Assembly: GCA_963848475.1 (NCBI GenBank)
Contig: CAWKDW010000020.1
Coordinates: 310,001-374,000, forward strand
Direction of reading: 5' to 3'
Source: Solirubrobacter sp963848475
GTDB taxonomy: Bacteria > Actinomycetota > Thermoleophilia > Solirubrobacterales > Solirubrobacteraceae
DNA length: 64,000 nt
Position 1 is the stretch's first letter. Every line of letters begins with the position of its first letter. The position numbers and the translations under genes are program-made. A model generated the notes under the pieces. That model did not search any database, was not told the origin of the DNA, and saw nothing but the letters and a program-made list of their open reading frames with translations. This document shows positions 1 through 9,006 of the stretch, one piece after another.

Positions 1-963
1 CTGACCACAGGGGTACATGCCGCCGCCCTCGTGCAGGCCGATGACGCCGCCGGCGAGGCTCTCCTCACCGAGCCAGCGCCACCACTTCGTCTGGCCGGTG
101 AGCATCGCCGTGGCGTTGGGCAGCGCCGTGTGATGGAAGCTGCTCGGCTCACCGCCGGTGTAGCAGTTGCGGATCACGTCACGCGAGGAGTACGGGTACT
201 CGTCCACCAGCGTGCCGAGCGAGTGGCCGATCTCATGCAGCGAGATCAGCGGGCCCTGCGGCGAGCCGCCCGACGTGGTCGCCTGACTGCCGCCGATGCC
301 ACCGTAGGTGAACGTGTTGAAGATCGCGAGCGTCTGCAGGTTCTGTGACGAGCGCGGGATGCCCAGGACCGGAACGACGTAGTTGTCGATGATCCGGTTG
401 TGCGCCGCGTTGCCGGTCTCGCACGGGTTCACTCCGGCCGGGTAGGACTCCGTGTCGTTCGCGCAGCCGATCGGGGCGCCGCCGTAGACCGTGCCGCGGG
501 CGAGGGGATCGGCGCAGCCGTTCTGGAAGATCATCCGCAGGGCGGTCTTCTTGCCGTCGATCGGTCCCTCGCGCACGCCGGTGTCGCGGACCGTCCCGTC
601 CGCGCTGCGCACCCGACCGTCGGGATCGCAGCGGACGCCGTAGTCGATCGACGCGATCTCGACCGCGTAGATGTTGATGTAGTTGCGGTAGGAGCGGAAC
701 GGCTCGGTCGCCCACATGACCGACAGGTTCCGGTCGACGTCCTTGAGGAACAGGCTCTGCTGATCCCACTGGTAGCCGTCGCCCATGATGATGAAGTTCA
801 GGCGTTGCGAGGGCGGTCCGGTCACCTGGATCGCATGCACCTTCGGAGCCGGCAGCGGCTGTGGCGGCGGCGGGCCTTGGGCGCTCGCCGGCGCGGACGC
901 TACCGCGCCGAGCATGCCGACCAGCACCGCGGCAGTAGCCAGGGTCTTCACGCAACGTCTCAT
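1..963 (-). CDS. Secreted M64-family (IgA-protease type) zinc metallopeptidase, C-terminus cut by window edge
   Basis: Read from the ATG at 963 the protein opens with a Sec signal peptide (MRRCVKTLATAAVLVGMLGA, cleavage near ASA-QG at about residue 29). It continues with a Pro-rich linker and a peptidase domain containing LNFIIMGDGYQ and the zinc motif HEIGHSLGTLVDEY (HExxH plus a downstream Glu), which is typical of family M64. It should be an exported protease acting outside the cell. A GGAGGT ribosome site lies 7 bases before the start, which fixes it. The reading frame is open to base 1, so the end is missing. The family assignment is good; the substrate is unknown. Confidence 0.88.
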   Translation of the reverse strand, partial: MRRCVKTLATAAVLVGMLGAVASAPASAQGPPPPQPLPAPKVHAIQVTGPPSQRLNFIIMGDGYQWDQQSLFLKDVDRNLSVMWATEPFRSYRNYINIYAVEIASIDYGVRCDPDGRVRSADGTVRDTGVREGPIDGKKTALRMIFQNGCADPLARGTVYGGAPIGCANDTESYPAGVNPCETGNAAHNRIIDNYVVPVLGIPRSSQNLQTLAIFNTFTYGGIGGSQATTSGGSPQGPLISLHEIGHSLGTLVDEYPYSSRDVIRNCYTGGEPSSFHHTALPNATAMLTGQTKWWRWLGEESLAGGVIGLHEGGGMYPCGQ

Positions 964-995
964 CGAACTTCCGACCTCCTAACAGAACCCCAAAG

Positions 996-1014
996 GGCGG
1001 GCTCCTTGCCCGCC
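996..1014 (-). promoter_or_regulatory. Hairpin in the 5' leader of the M64 peptidase
   Basis: GGCGGGC / GCCCGCC form a perfect 7-bp stem with a 5-base loop, about 33 bases before the peptidase start codon on its transcribed strand. The loop reads AAGGA in the mRNA. It could be an attenuator or simply leader structure; there is no U-run after it. Confidence 0.3.
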
Positions 1015-1171
1015 GACACCCTCTCCGGCGCACGGTAACCGTGAGGCTGGCGTGAACGCATCAGACAAGTGATGGAATTCCGGTGCCGAGGCGTCGGCCA
1101 CCGCGCGAAACGTGCAGCCGCCACCGGGGCGGGTGTAGTGTCGGCTGACTCGATTTGAGGAGGTCGGAGCC

Positions 1172-1462
1172 ATGCACGTACGTGTCGTAAGGTTCACCGA
1201 CGTCGGAGCCGAAAGGCTCGACGGGCTCGTGTCTCGCATCGAGGAATCCGACGGGCCGCCTCCCGGCGTTCCGGCCAGCGGCCTGACGATGCTCTTCGAC
1301 GAGGCGCAGGGGACCGCGGTGGTCCTTCAGTTCTTCGCCAGCGCGGAGGACATGGCCGAGGGAGGCCGGGCGTTCGCCGCGATGGATCCTTCGGAAACCC
1401 CGGGCACACGCACTTCCGTGGACATGTGCGAGGTCAAGCTCGAGATCCAGCTCACCGGCTGA
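1172..1462 (+). CDS. Small protein, likely dimeric alpha-beta barrel fold
   Basis: This 96-residue protein has the layout of ABM/dimeric alpha-beta barrel proteins: an N-terminal strand (MHVRVVRFT), a helix with Glu/Arg, a central strand (TAVVLQFFAS), a helix (EDMAEGGRAFAAM) and a final strand (VKLEIQL). A GAGGAGGTCGG ribosome site ends a few bases before the ATG. It stands alone between the divergent peptidase and the large secreted protein downstream. I recognise the fold only by pattern, so no reaction can be assigned. The reading frame and Shine-Dalgarno site support a real gene. Confidence 0.7.
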   Translation: MHVRVVRFTDVGAERLDGLVSRIEESDGPPPGVPASGLTMLFDEAQGTAVVLQFFASAEDMAEGGRAFAAMDPSETPGTRTSVDMCEVKLEIQLTG

Positions 1463-1517
1463 ACGATCCGCAAGGCGGCCCGGGGGGACCGTTCCGCGAG
1501 ACCCGTGGGCGCATGCC

Positions 1518-1549
1518 CTGAGCCGAACGGTTCAGGGGACGGTTCAGGG
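1518..1549 (+). promoter_or_regulatory. Palindrome plus tandem 12-base repeat upstream of the delta-60 protein
   Basis: CTGAgCCGaaCGGtTCAG (1518-1535) is a near-perfect palindrome, and ACGGTTCAGGG occurs twice with a 12-base period (1527-1537 and 1539-1549). The site lies 45-76 bases before the start of the large secreted protein, where an operator could sit. No regulator is identified. Confidence 0.3.
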
Positions 1550-1593
1550 ACGGAGGCATAGGCGCGCGAGGGGCGGTCGAGCACGATCGGCTG

Positions 1594-4500
1594 ATGCCTC
1601 CCCGCTCCCTTCTGTCCCTGGCCGTCCTGACCTCGCTCATATTCCTCCTGTGGGCCGCGCCCGGTGCGCGGGCCGGGACGTTCGACCGCGATACGACGTG
1701 GGCCCACTCCGGCCTCGCGGCCTCGCCCGCCGACGGCAGCGCCCGCTGGAGCGCGCTGGCCGTGCTCGCCGACGGTCGCATCCTCGCCGCCGGGCGCACG
1801 CCGGGCGGCCAGGCCGCGGTCGCGCGCTTCACCGCCGCCGGCGAGCTCGATCCCACCTGGGCTGCTGATCAGCCCGTCCCCGGACTGCTCGTCGTGAGCG
1901 TCCAGGCGGGCATCACGCCCGCCGCACTGACCCTGCTCGCGGACGGGAAGGTCCTGCTCGGCGGGACCACCCTGGCGATCGATTTCACGCCGTCGCTGGC
2001 CGTGGCCCGCCTCACCGCCGACGGTCATCTGGACCCGACGTTCGGGACCGCCGGCAAACTCGTGACGACCTCCGGCGCCGAGACGGAGATGGGCGGCCTG
2101 GCCGTCACGGCCGACGGGCACATCCTCGTCGCCGCGACCTCCTCCGGTGGCGCCTCTACCGACCGCGGTCTCGTGGTGCGCCTCACGGCCGCCGGTGTCC
2201 GCGACACGACGTTCGGGACCGGCGGCGAGGTCGGCTTCCGCCTCGGCGGCGCCGGCACGACGTTCTTCGACATCGCGCTGGACGGCAGCGGGCGCATCTA
2301 TCTCACGGGCGCCCGGGCGACCACCCCGCGCCGCCAGCTGTTCGTCGCGCGGCTGACCGCCGCGGGCGTGCTGGACCCCGCCTACGGCGCCGGCAGCGCC
2401 GGCTACGCGATCACGAACCTCAACGGCGCGGCCGCCGCGACCTACGAGGTCGAGGGCCGCCGCCTGCGCGTAGACACCGCGGGCACCGCGCTCGCCGTCG
2501 CCACGGTCAAGAGCGCGACCGGCCCCGCCACGCACCTCGTCGGTCTCGCGCGCTTCACCCCGGCGGGCGTCCTGGACGCGACGTTCGGGACCGCCGGCAC
2601 GCGTACGCAGGACGTCTCGCCCTCGCACATCTTCGACGCGGCCGCGCTGATCTCGCTGCCCGGCGGCGGCTTCGTCGTCGGCGGAGGCATGGGCGTCGGC
2701 TCCACGACGCAGTTCGGGCTCGCCGGCTATCACGAGGACGGCAGCGCCGACACCACCCTCAACCCGGCCAACACGACCGCCGCCAACGCGACCAACCTGC
2801 AGGTCGGCACGGGCGGCGTCGACCGCATCTTCGCGCTCGCCCTCACCCCGCAGGGCCGGCTGCTGGCCACGGGCGAGAGCCAGACGCCGAGCGAGACCGA
2901 CCTCAGCGCGATCGTCCGCCTCGGCGGTGACGCCCACTCCCCGCAGGCCTCGGTCAAGATCACCTGGGAGCAGGCGGTGCCCGGACGCGCGGTCCGGCCA
3001 GGGCAGACCGTCGGCTTCGACGGCTCGGCGTCGACGGACCCCGACGGTCCGATCGCCTCCTACGAGTGGGACATCGACGGCGACGGGATCTTCGAGCGCA
3101 CCGGCGCGAAGGTGCTCGGCAGCTACCCCGGTCCGACGGTCGCCGGCGTGCTCCTGCGCGTGACCGACTCCGACGGTCTGACGCACACCTCCGGCGCGAC
3201 GGTCAACGTCGAGTTCGACAAGGCGCCGACCGTCGCCTTCATCAACCCCGGCAAGCAGCCGGTTGCGGGCACGCCCTTCACCTTCGGCGTCCAGGCCGCC
3301 GATCCGGACGGCAACGTCGTCGCCTACGACTACGACCTCGACGGCAACGGCTCCTACGAGACCGCCGGTGGTGGCTCGCCGCTGGCCACCACGACCTTCC
3401 TCCAGAAGGGCCTGGCGAACGTCGGCGTGCGCGTCACCGATGACGAGGGCGCGACGGCGACCGCCAAGTTCGCCGTCACCGTCAAGGACGCGCCCTGCGT
3501 CGATAACCCGACGATCAAGATCGAGCGCGCGGTGATCGTCACCCAGGGGGCCGATGTCGCCGGCGGCGCCGGCTGCTTCCACGCCGTCACGAGCGACAAG
3601 GCCGGCGTGCGCACCACGACCTACACCACGACCGGGCACTTCCGCGTCAACGGCCTCGAGGTCGACACGCTCGCCAGCTCCGAGGCGAAGCTCGAGTTCA
3701 AGCGCAAGCAGACGGGCGACAAGGCGACGATCTCGCTCAAGCTCGTCGCGCCCAAGGCCAAGGTCGAGGGCACCGCGGAGAAGACCGACTTCATGTTCCA
3801 CGAGGGGTCGATCAGCTGGGGCCTGGAGGGCACCACGATCGCCGGCTTCGTCGTCGATCCCACCGCCGGCATCGGCGGGCTGCCGCTGAAGGTCCTCGGG
3901 CTACCGAAGCTGGAGACCAACGGCACCTCGACGCTCGATGTCCTGCCGGGCATGCCGCCCGAGCTGCTCGGCAAGACCCCGAGCGCGCCGAAGCACCTGA
4001 TGTTCGGCCCGTCGGCCAATTCGGCCGCGCTCGGCGCCTTCAGCTTCCACGTCGATCAGATCCCGCTCGGCGTGATCATGCTCGGCCCGGTCACGGTCTC
4101 CTATGACGGCGCCGGCAGCTGGATGATCTCGGCCGAGGCCGAGATCCCGTACCCGATCCCGACCAAGGTCAAGGGCCACCTTGTGATCGTCAACGGCCAC
4201 GTCAAGGAGGTCGACCTCGAGCTCCAGGGCGCGCTGCCGACGCCGACGCCGGTCGTCATCAACGCGCTCGGCCTGCACATCGACTTCGGCCCGAAGGTCG
4301 CGGCCAAGCCCGACTGCATCAAGACCGTCGGCCTCGTCGAGACCACCCCGTATGACGTCTACAAGGCGCTCGACTACTACATCCCTGTGCTGCGCTCGCT
4401 CGCGACCGCGCACCCGGAGCTCTACGGCAGCCTCTTCCACAAGACGTTCCAGAACTACCCGACGCCGACCTTCGCGCTCTGTGGGCACATCGAGTTGAGC

Positions 4501-6012
4501 CTCGCCGAGGTGCTCGACGCCGACGTCGGCTTCGGTTTCGCCCGCTACAGCAACCCCTATCCGAACCTGTTCTTCTTCCACGGCAAGGCGAAGATCGCGA
4601 AGGTCATCAACGCCGAGGTCAACGCGGAGTTCACGACCGAGGGCTACGTCCACTTCAACGCCGCGGTCAAGGGCGGCTACCCGACGGCCAACCCGTGGGT
4701 CAAATGGGACATCGGGCTGGACTTCGAGTACTTCAAGAAGCAGTTCAACGCCGAGGCGCACGCCGTCATCGAGATCCCGCCGCTGGACTTCACGACCGGC
4801 GCCAACGTGCTGGTCTCCAGCAAGGGCCTCGCCGCGTGCCTGTACTTCAAGACGTTCGCCGGCACGTGGCGCCCCGGCGCCGGTGCGGTCTGGGGCCACG
4901 GGCCGACGCTGTACTTCTTCGGCTGCGACGTCAAGGACTACAAGGTCGTCATCAAGCACGCCCTGTCCGGAGACACGGTGATCGGCGACATCGTGCCGGT
5001 CAACGGCAAGGCCAGCGCCGCGTCCGCCTCCAAGCCGGTCGTCGACGAGCTGCAGACCACCGGCCACGGCAACTCGGCCGGGCTCGTGAAGCTCGCGGGC
5101 ACGGCCTCGGCCTCGCAGGTCAAGGCAGCGGCCGCGCAGGCCGCCGGCCCGGATCCGGTCGACATCCCGGCCGGTCTGCCCGGCACCGTGATGGCGTTCA
5201 AGGGCGCCGGCGCCCCGCCGCACGTGATCCTCCACGGCCCCGGCGGCGTGGTGTTCGACACCGGCAGCGGCAACGCCCCGGTCCTGGCGCCCGGCTTCGC
5301 CGCGCTGAAGAACGATGCGACGGACATCACCGAGATCGTGATCGAGAAGCCTCGCGGCGGCCGCTGGACGGTCGAGCCGGCCGCCGACTCCTCGCGGCTC
5401 GTCGAGGCCATCCAGGCCGACGGCACGCGCCCGGTCACGGCGACCGCCAAGGTCTCGGGCTCCGGCCACAACCGAACCCTCAAGTACACGGTTAGGAGTC
5501 TCCCGGCCGGCAGCCGCGTCGAGTTCGCCGAGGCCGGCAACGGCGGCGGCGGGCGGATCGGCGTCGTCAAGGCCGACGGCCGCGGCACGCTGAAGTTCCA
5601 CCCGGCCGGCGGGGCGCCGGGCAAGCGCGAGATCCAGGCGGTCGTCTACGCCGCGGACGGCTTCCTGGCCTCCCGCCTGACGCTCGGCACGTATGCGGCC
5701 CCCGCGCCGCAGCGTCCGGCGAAGGCGAAGAAGCTCACGCTCAAGCGCTCCGGCAAGAAGCTCGTGCTGCGCTGGAAGGGCGATCGCAGCGCCTTCACGC
5801 AGCAGGTGGACATCAAGAGCTCGGGCGGGCTGAACTTCACCCGCACCGTCAAGCGCTCAACCACGACGATCGGCCTGCCCGCCGCGGGCACGAAGCTCAC
5901 GGTCACCGTCACGGGCTCCACCAAGGCGGCGCTCCAGGGCACGGCCGCCCGCTTCACGGTGAAGGTCCCGGCCGCGAAGAAGAAGGCCAAGCGCAAGACC
6001 AAGAAGCGCTGA
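1594..6012 (+). CDS. Very large secreted protein with delta-60 repeats and two PKD domains
   Basis: A 1472-residue protein with a clear signal peptide (cleavage near ARA-GT, residue 27). Residues about 45-440 hold roughly seven delta-60-type repeats (pattern LADGRILAAG ... VARFTAAGELDPTFG), which are predicted to form a beta-propeller. Two PKD domains follow (about 450-545 and 545-632), the first with STDPDGPIASYEWDIDGDG. A long beta-rich middle region (640-1300) resembles nothing I recognise. The end is a fibronectin-like strand segment and a strongly basic tail (AAKKKAKRKTKKR). It should be a surface or extracellular adhesion/binding protein; no catalytic motif was seen. The frame is intact and a hairpin follows the stop. 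Confidence 0.85.
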   Translation: MPPRSLLSLAVLTSLIFLLWAAPGARAGTFDRDTTWAHSGLAASPADGSARWSALAVLADGRILAAGRTPGGQAAVARFTAAGELDPTWAADQPVPGLLVVSVQAGITPAALTLLADGKVLLGGTTLAIDFTPSLAVARLTADGHLDPTFGTAGKLVTTSGAETEMGGLAVTADGHILVAATSSGGASTDRGLVVRLTAAGVRDTTFGTGGEVGFRLGGAGTTFFDIALDGSGRIYLTGARATTPRRQLFVARLTAAGVLDPAYGAGSAGYAITNLNGAAAATYEVEGRRLRVDTAGTALAVATVKSATGPATHLVGLARFTPAGVLDATFGTAGTRTQDVSPSHIFDAAALISLPGGGFVVGGGMGVGSTTQFGLAGYHEDGSADTTLNPANTTAANATNLQVGTGGVDRIFALALTPQGRLLATGESQTPSETDLSAIVRLGGDAHSPQASVKITWEQAVPGRAVRPGQTVGFDGSASTDPDGPIASYEWDIDGDGIFERTGAKVLGSYPGPTVAGVLLRVTDSDGLTHTSGATVNVEFDKAPTVAFINPGKQPVAGTPFTFGVQAADPDGNVVAYDYDLDGNGSYETAGGGSPLATTTFLQKGLANVGVRVTDDEGATATAKFAVTVKDAPCVDNPTIKIERAVIVTQGADVAGGAGCFHAVTSDKAGVRTTTYTTTGHFRVNGLEVDTLASSEAKLEFKRKQTGDKATISLKLVAPKAKVEGTAEKTDFMFHEGSISWGLEGTTIAGFVVDPTAGIGGLPLKVLGLPKLETNGTSTLDVLPGMPPELLGKTPSAPKHLMFGPSANSAALGAFSFHVDQIPLGVIMLGPVTVSYDGAGSWMISAEAEIPYPIPTKVKGHLVIVNGHVKEVDLELQGALPTPTPVVINALGLHIDFGPKVAAKPDCIKTVGLVETTPYDVYKALDYYIPVLRSLATAHPELYGSLFHKTFQNYPTPTFALCGHIELSLAEVLDADVGFGFARYSNPYPNLFFFHGKAKIAKVINAEVNAEFTTEGYVHFNAAVKGGYPTANPWVKWDIGLDFEYFKKQFNAEAHAVIEIPPLDFTTGANVLVSSKGLAACLYFKTFAGTWRPGAGAVWGHGPTLYFFGCDVKDYKVVIKHALSGDTVIGDIVPVNGKASAASASKPVVDELQTTGHGNSAGLVKLAGTASASQVKAAAAQAAGPDPVDIPAGLPGTVMAFKGAGAPPHVILHGPGGVVFDTGSGNAPVLAPGFAALKNDATDITEIVIEKPRGGRWTVEPAADSSRLVEAIQADGTRPVTATAKVSGSGHNRTLKYTVRSLPAGSRVEFAEAGNGGGGRIGVVKADGRGTLKFHPAGGAPGKREIQAVVYAADGFLASRLTLGTYAAPAPQRPAKAKKLTLKRSGKKLVLRWKGDRSAFTQQVDIKSSGGLNFTRTVKRSTTTIGLPAAGTKLTVTVTGSTKAALQGTAARFTVKVPAAKKKAKRKTKKR

Positions 6013-6027
6013 GGATGTGCCTCAGCT

Positions 6028-6054
6028 GCCGGGGGGACGTAACATCCCCCCGGC
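6028..6054 (+). terminator. Hairpin after the delta-60 protein gene
   Basis: GCCGGGGGG (6028-6036) and CCCCCCGGC (6046-6054) form a perfect 9-bp stem with a 9-base loop, starting 16 bases after the stop codon. No T-run follows, as is usual in high-GC actinobacteria. The hairpin ends only 3 bases before the next start codon. Confidence 0.55.
6040..6045 (+). promoter_or_regulatory. Possible -10 hexamer (TAACAT) inside the terminator loop
   Basis: TAACAT fits TAnnnT and would start transcription near 6052, six bases before the GTG start of the ATPase-LuxR gene. If real, the -10 of one gene sits in the terminator loop of the previous one. It is the weakest of the leaderless candidates in this window. 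Confidence 0.25.
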
Positions 6055-6057
6055 ACC

Positions 6058-8949
6058 GTGGCGCCTTCCACCTCTCCAGGCCCGAGCGGTATCCCGCTCG
6101 TCGGCCGGTCGGGTGAGCTCGCCATGCTCCAAGAGGCGCTGCGCGCCACCTCCTCCTCCGCCGGCCTGTCCGTCGTCGAGATCGTCGGCGAGGCCGGGAT
6201 CGGCAAGACGACGCTGCTCGAACACCTCGGCGCGTCGGCGACGTCGGCCGGCGCTCTGGTCCTCAGCGGTCGCTGCTCGGAGTACGAGCGCGACATCCCG
6301 TACGGGCTGCTGATCGAGGCGCTCGACCCGCACCTGGCGGCGCACGGCCCGCCCGCGGGCCTGACGAGCCTCGATCGGCGCGTCCTGGCGACGACGTTCC
6401 CCGCGCTGCACGCCTACGCGGGCGAGGCCACGGCCGAGCGCCATCAGCTGCACCGCGCCGTCCGCCACCTGCTCGAGCGCCTCGCCGCGCCGCGCAGCCT
6501 CGTCCTGCTCCTGGACGACCTGCATTGGGCCGACCCGGCCTCGATCGCGTTCGTCGCGTCGCTCGTGCGACGCCCCTCGTCGTCGCGGCTGCTGCTCGCC
6601 GTCGCGCACCGCCACCGCCAGGCCGGCTCGGCGCTGGACCCTGAGCTGCGCCGCGCCGCCGCCGCCGGCCAGGCCCGCCGCCTGGCGCCCGGGCCGTTGA
6701 CCGCGGCGGAGGCCGAGCGGCTGCTCCCGAGCACGCTCGGGCAAGGGGAGCTGCGCCGGCTGCACGCCGAGAGCGGCGGCAACCCGTTTCACCTGATGCA
6801 GCTGGCGCGGGCGGACATGGCCGGTCGCCCGGTGACCCGCGCCAGCGACCCGGGCCACGCCGAGGTGCCCGAGGCCGTCCGCGAGGCGGTGCTCAGCGAG
6901 ACCGCGCCGCTGCCCACCGATGCGCGGGCGTTGCTCGACGGTGCCTCGATCGCGGGCGATCCGTTCGAGATCGACTTCGCCGCCGAGGTCGCCGGCCTCG
7001 ACCGCGACGCGGCGCTGGTCGCGCTCGACGCGCTCGTGGCCGCGGACCTCGTCCAGAGCACGGGCGAGGTGCGGCGCTTCCGGTTCCGGCATCCGATCGT
7101 CCGCCGCACCGTCTATGAGACGGTCGGTCCGGGCCGGCGCCTGGCCGGCCACGCACGCGCCGCCGCGGGCCTGGAGCGGGCGGGAGCCGGCCCGGCCGCG
7201 CTCGCCCATCACGTGGAGCAGTCCGCCACGCCGGGCGACGCGGCCGCCGTCGCGCTCCTGGCCGAGGCGGCGGACCAGGTCGTCGGCCGGGCGCCACAGA
7301 CGGCCGTGCATTGGCTCTCGGTCGCGCGGACCCTCGTGCAGGGTCCCGACCGCGTGGTCCAGGAGGCGCCGCTGCTCGGACCGCTCGCGGGCGCCCTCGC
7401 GGGCGCCGGGCGCTTCGACGACGCCCGGCGCGTCCTGCTGGAGCTGCTCGCCCCGCTTCCGGACGACTCCCCGGCGCGCACGGGGCTGATCGTCGGCTGT
7501 GCGGCGATGGACCGGCTGCTCGGCGATCACGAGGGCGGCCGGACGCGCCTGCGCGCCGCACGCGCGGCGCTCGCCGATCCGGGGTCACCTGACGCCGTCG
7601 CGCTCAGCATCGAGCTCGCGGCACACGCGTCCTTGGCCGGCGACCCGCTGGAGATGCGCGCGAGCGCCACGCAGGCGCTCGCGGGGGCGCAGGCGCTCGC
7701 CGACCCCGCGCTGATGGCCGCCGCAACCGCCGCCCTGGCGATGGCCGCCTATACGCTCGGTCACGACGATGACGCCCGCGCGCGCGGGCGCGAGGCGGCG
7801 GTGCTGGTCGCCAGGCTCGATGACGCACAGCTCGGCGCGCGGCTGGAGATGCTGCTGTTCCTGGGCTGGTCGGAGTACTTCCTCGGCGAGTTCGCGGTCG
7901 CGCTCGAGCACTTCGCGCGCGGGACCGCGATCGCCCGCCGGGCCGGCAGCGCGGTGCTCGCGCTCGAGCTGATGGTCGGCGAGGCGCTCAGCCTGCTTGC
8001 CCGCGGGCGGATCGCCGAGGCGCTCGATGTCGCCGACGGCGCGGTCGAGGACGCCCGTCCGCTCGGCAGTGCGCAGTCGCTCGTCTGGGCGCTCTACGCC
8101 CAGTCCACCGCGCTGGAGGCCGGCGGCGACGCCGCCGCCGCGGTGCGGGCGGGGGAGGAGGCGGTCGCACTGACCGCGACGCTCGAGCCGTCGTCGATCG
8201 TCGCCGCGTGCGGCTCGGCGCTGGCCGCGGCGCTCGTCGCCACCGGCGAGGGACGGCGGGCGACCAGCGTTCTGCTCGAGCTGCAGGGCGGCCCGGACCT
8301 GCCGCGCTTCTTCGGAGGCCAGCGCGCCGGGTGCTACGAGGTGCTCGTCCGCGCGGCGCTGCTCGACGGAGACCGCGACGCGGCAGTCGACTGGGCCGGC
8401 CGGGCTGAGCTCTCGGCGGACGAGGCCGGACTCCCGCTCGCGAGCGCGCTCGCGCGTCGCGCGCGTGCGCGGGTCCTGCTGACCGGCGGCGAAGCGCGCG
8501 CCGCGGCCGAGCTCGCGCTCGCCGCGGTCGCCGGCACCGACGCGCTCGGCCTGGCGATCGAGTCCGCCCGTGGCCGGATTCTTGCTGGGCGCGCCCTGGC
8601 CGCCGCGGGTGATCGCGACGCCGCCGCTGAGCAACTGCGCACCGCCGAGGGACTGCTCGTCGACGCCCCGGCCGGGCATCTGCGCGCCGAAGCGGTCCGC
8701 GAACTGCGCCGCATCGGCCGCCGCGTCAACCGCTCCGGCCGCGCGGGGAGGGTGGACGCGGCGGGGATTGCCGCGCTGACCGCGCGCGAGCTCGAGATCG
8801 CACGGCTCGTCGCCGGCGGCCTCACCAACCGCGCCGTCGCCGAGCGGCTCTTCCTCAGCGAGAAGACGATCGAGACGCACTTGTCCGGCGCGTTCGTGAA
8901 GCTCGGCGTGCGCACGCGCCAGTCGCTCGGCGCCGCGCTCGCGTCCTAA
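6058..8949 (+). CDS. Large ATP-binding LuxR-family regulator (LAL/MalT-like)
   Basis: A 963-residue cytoplasmic regulator. The N-terminal AAA/NTPase domain has a Walker A (GEAGIGKTT, near residue 45) and Walker B (LVLLLDDLHWAD, near residue 153). A long Ala/Leu-rich helical region (about 370-870) looks like TPR-type repeats. The C-terminal LuxR helix-turn-helix starts at LTARELEIARLVAGGLTNRA and contains LFLSEKTIETHLS. Such proteins are ligand- and ATP-dependent transcription activators. The GTG start is chosen because the GRSGEL motif typical of the N-terminus follows within 20 residues. It lies between two genes for secreted proteins, but its target is unknown. Confidence 0.9.
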   Translation: MAPSTSPGPSGIPLVGRSGELAMLQEALRATSSSAGLSVVEIVGEAGIGKTTLLEHLGASATSAGALVLSGRCSEYERDIPYGLLIEALDPHLAAHGPPAGLTSLDRRVLATTFPALHAYAGEATAERHQLHRAVRHLLERLAAPRSLVLLLDDLHWADPASIAFVASLVRRPSSSRLLLAVAHRHRQAGSALDPELRRAAAAGQARRLAPGPLTAAEAERLLPSTLGQGELRRLHAESGGNPFHLMQLARADMAGRPVTRASDPGHAEVPEAVREAVLSETAPLPTDARALLDGASIAGDPFEIDFAAEVAGLDRDAALVALDALVAADLVQSTGEVRRFRFRHPIVRRTVYETVGPGRRLAGHARAAAGLERAGAGPAALAHHVEQSATPGDAAAVALLAEAADQVVGRAPQTAVHWLSVARTLVQGPDRVVQEAPLLGPLAGALAGAGRFDDARRVLLELLAPLPDDSPARTGLIVGCAAMDRLLGDHEGGRTRLRAARAALADPGSPDAVALSIELAAHASLAGDPLEMRASATQALAGAQALADPALMAAATAALAMAAYTLGHDDDARARGREAAVLVARLDDAQLGARLEMLLFLGWSEYFLGEFAVALEHFARGTAIARRAGSAVLALELMVGEALSLLARGRIAEALDVADGAVEDARPLGSAQSLVWALYAQSTALEAGGDAAAAVRAGEEAVALTATLEPSSIVAACGSALAAALVATGEGRRATSVLLELQGGPDLPRFFGGQRAGCYEVLVRAALLDGDRDAAVDWAGRAELSADEAGLPLASALARRARARVLLTGGEARAAAELALAAVAGTDALGLAIESARGRILAGRALAAAGDRDAAAEQLRTAEGLLVDAPAGHLRAEAVRELRRIGRRVNRSGRAGRVDAAGIAALTARELEIARLVAGGLTNRAVAERLFLSEKTIETHLSGAFVKLGVRTRQSLGAALAS

Positions 8950-9006
8950 CTCCCCAAACGGCGCGTAACCGGCGGCGGGGAGTGGAGTCTCTGGCTATCC
9001 ATCCCG

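Noticed and set aside
1327..3801. A long open frame on the minus strand opposite the delta-60 gene (824 codons)
   Set aside because: Arg/Gly/Ala/Asp-rich, low-complexity translation without motifs; it is the mirror of a strongly biased GC-rich gene, as are similar frames at 3901-5601, 10657-12975 and 22322-24505.
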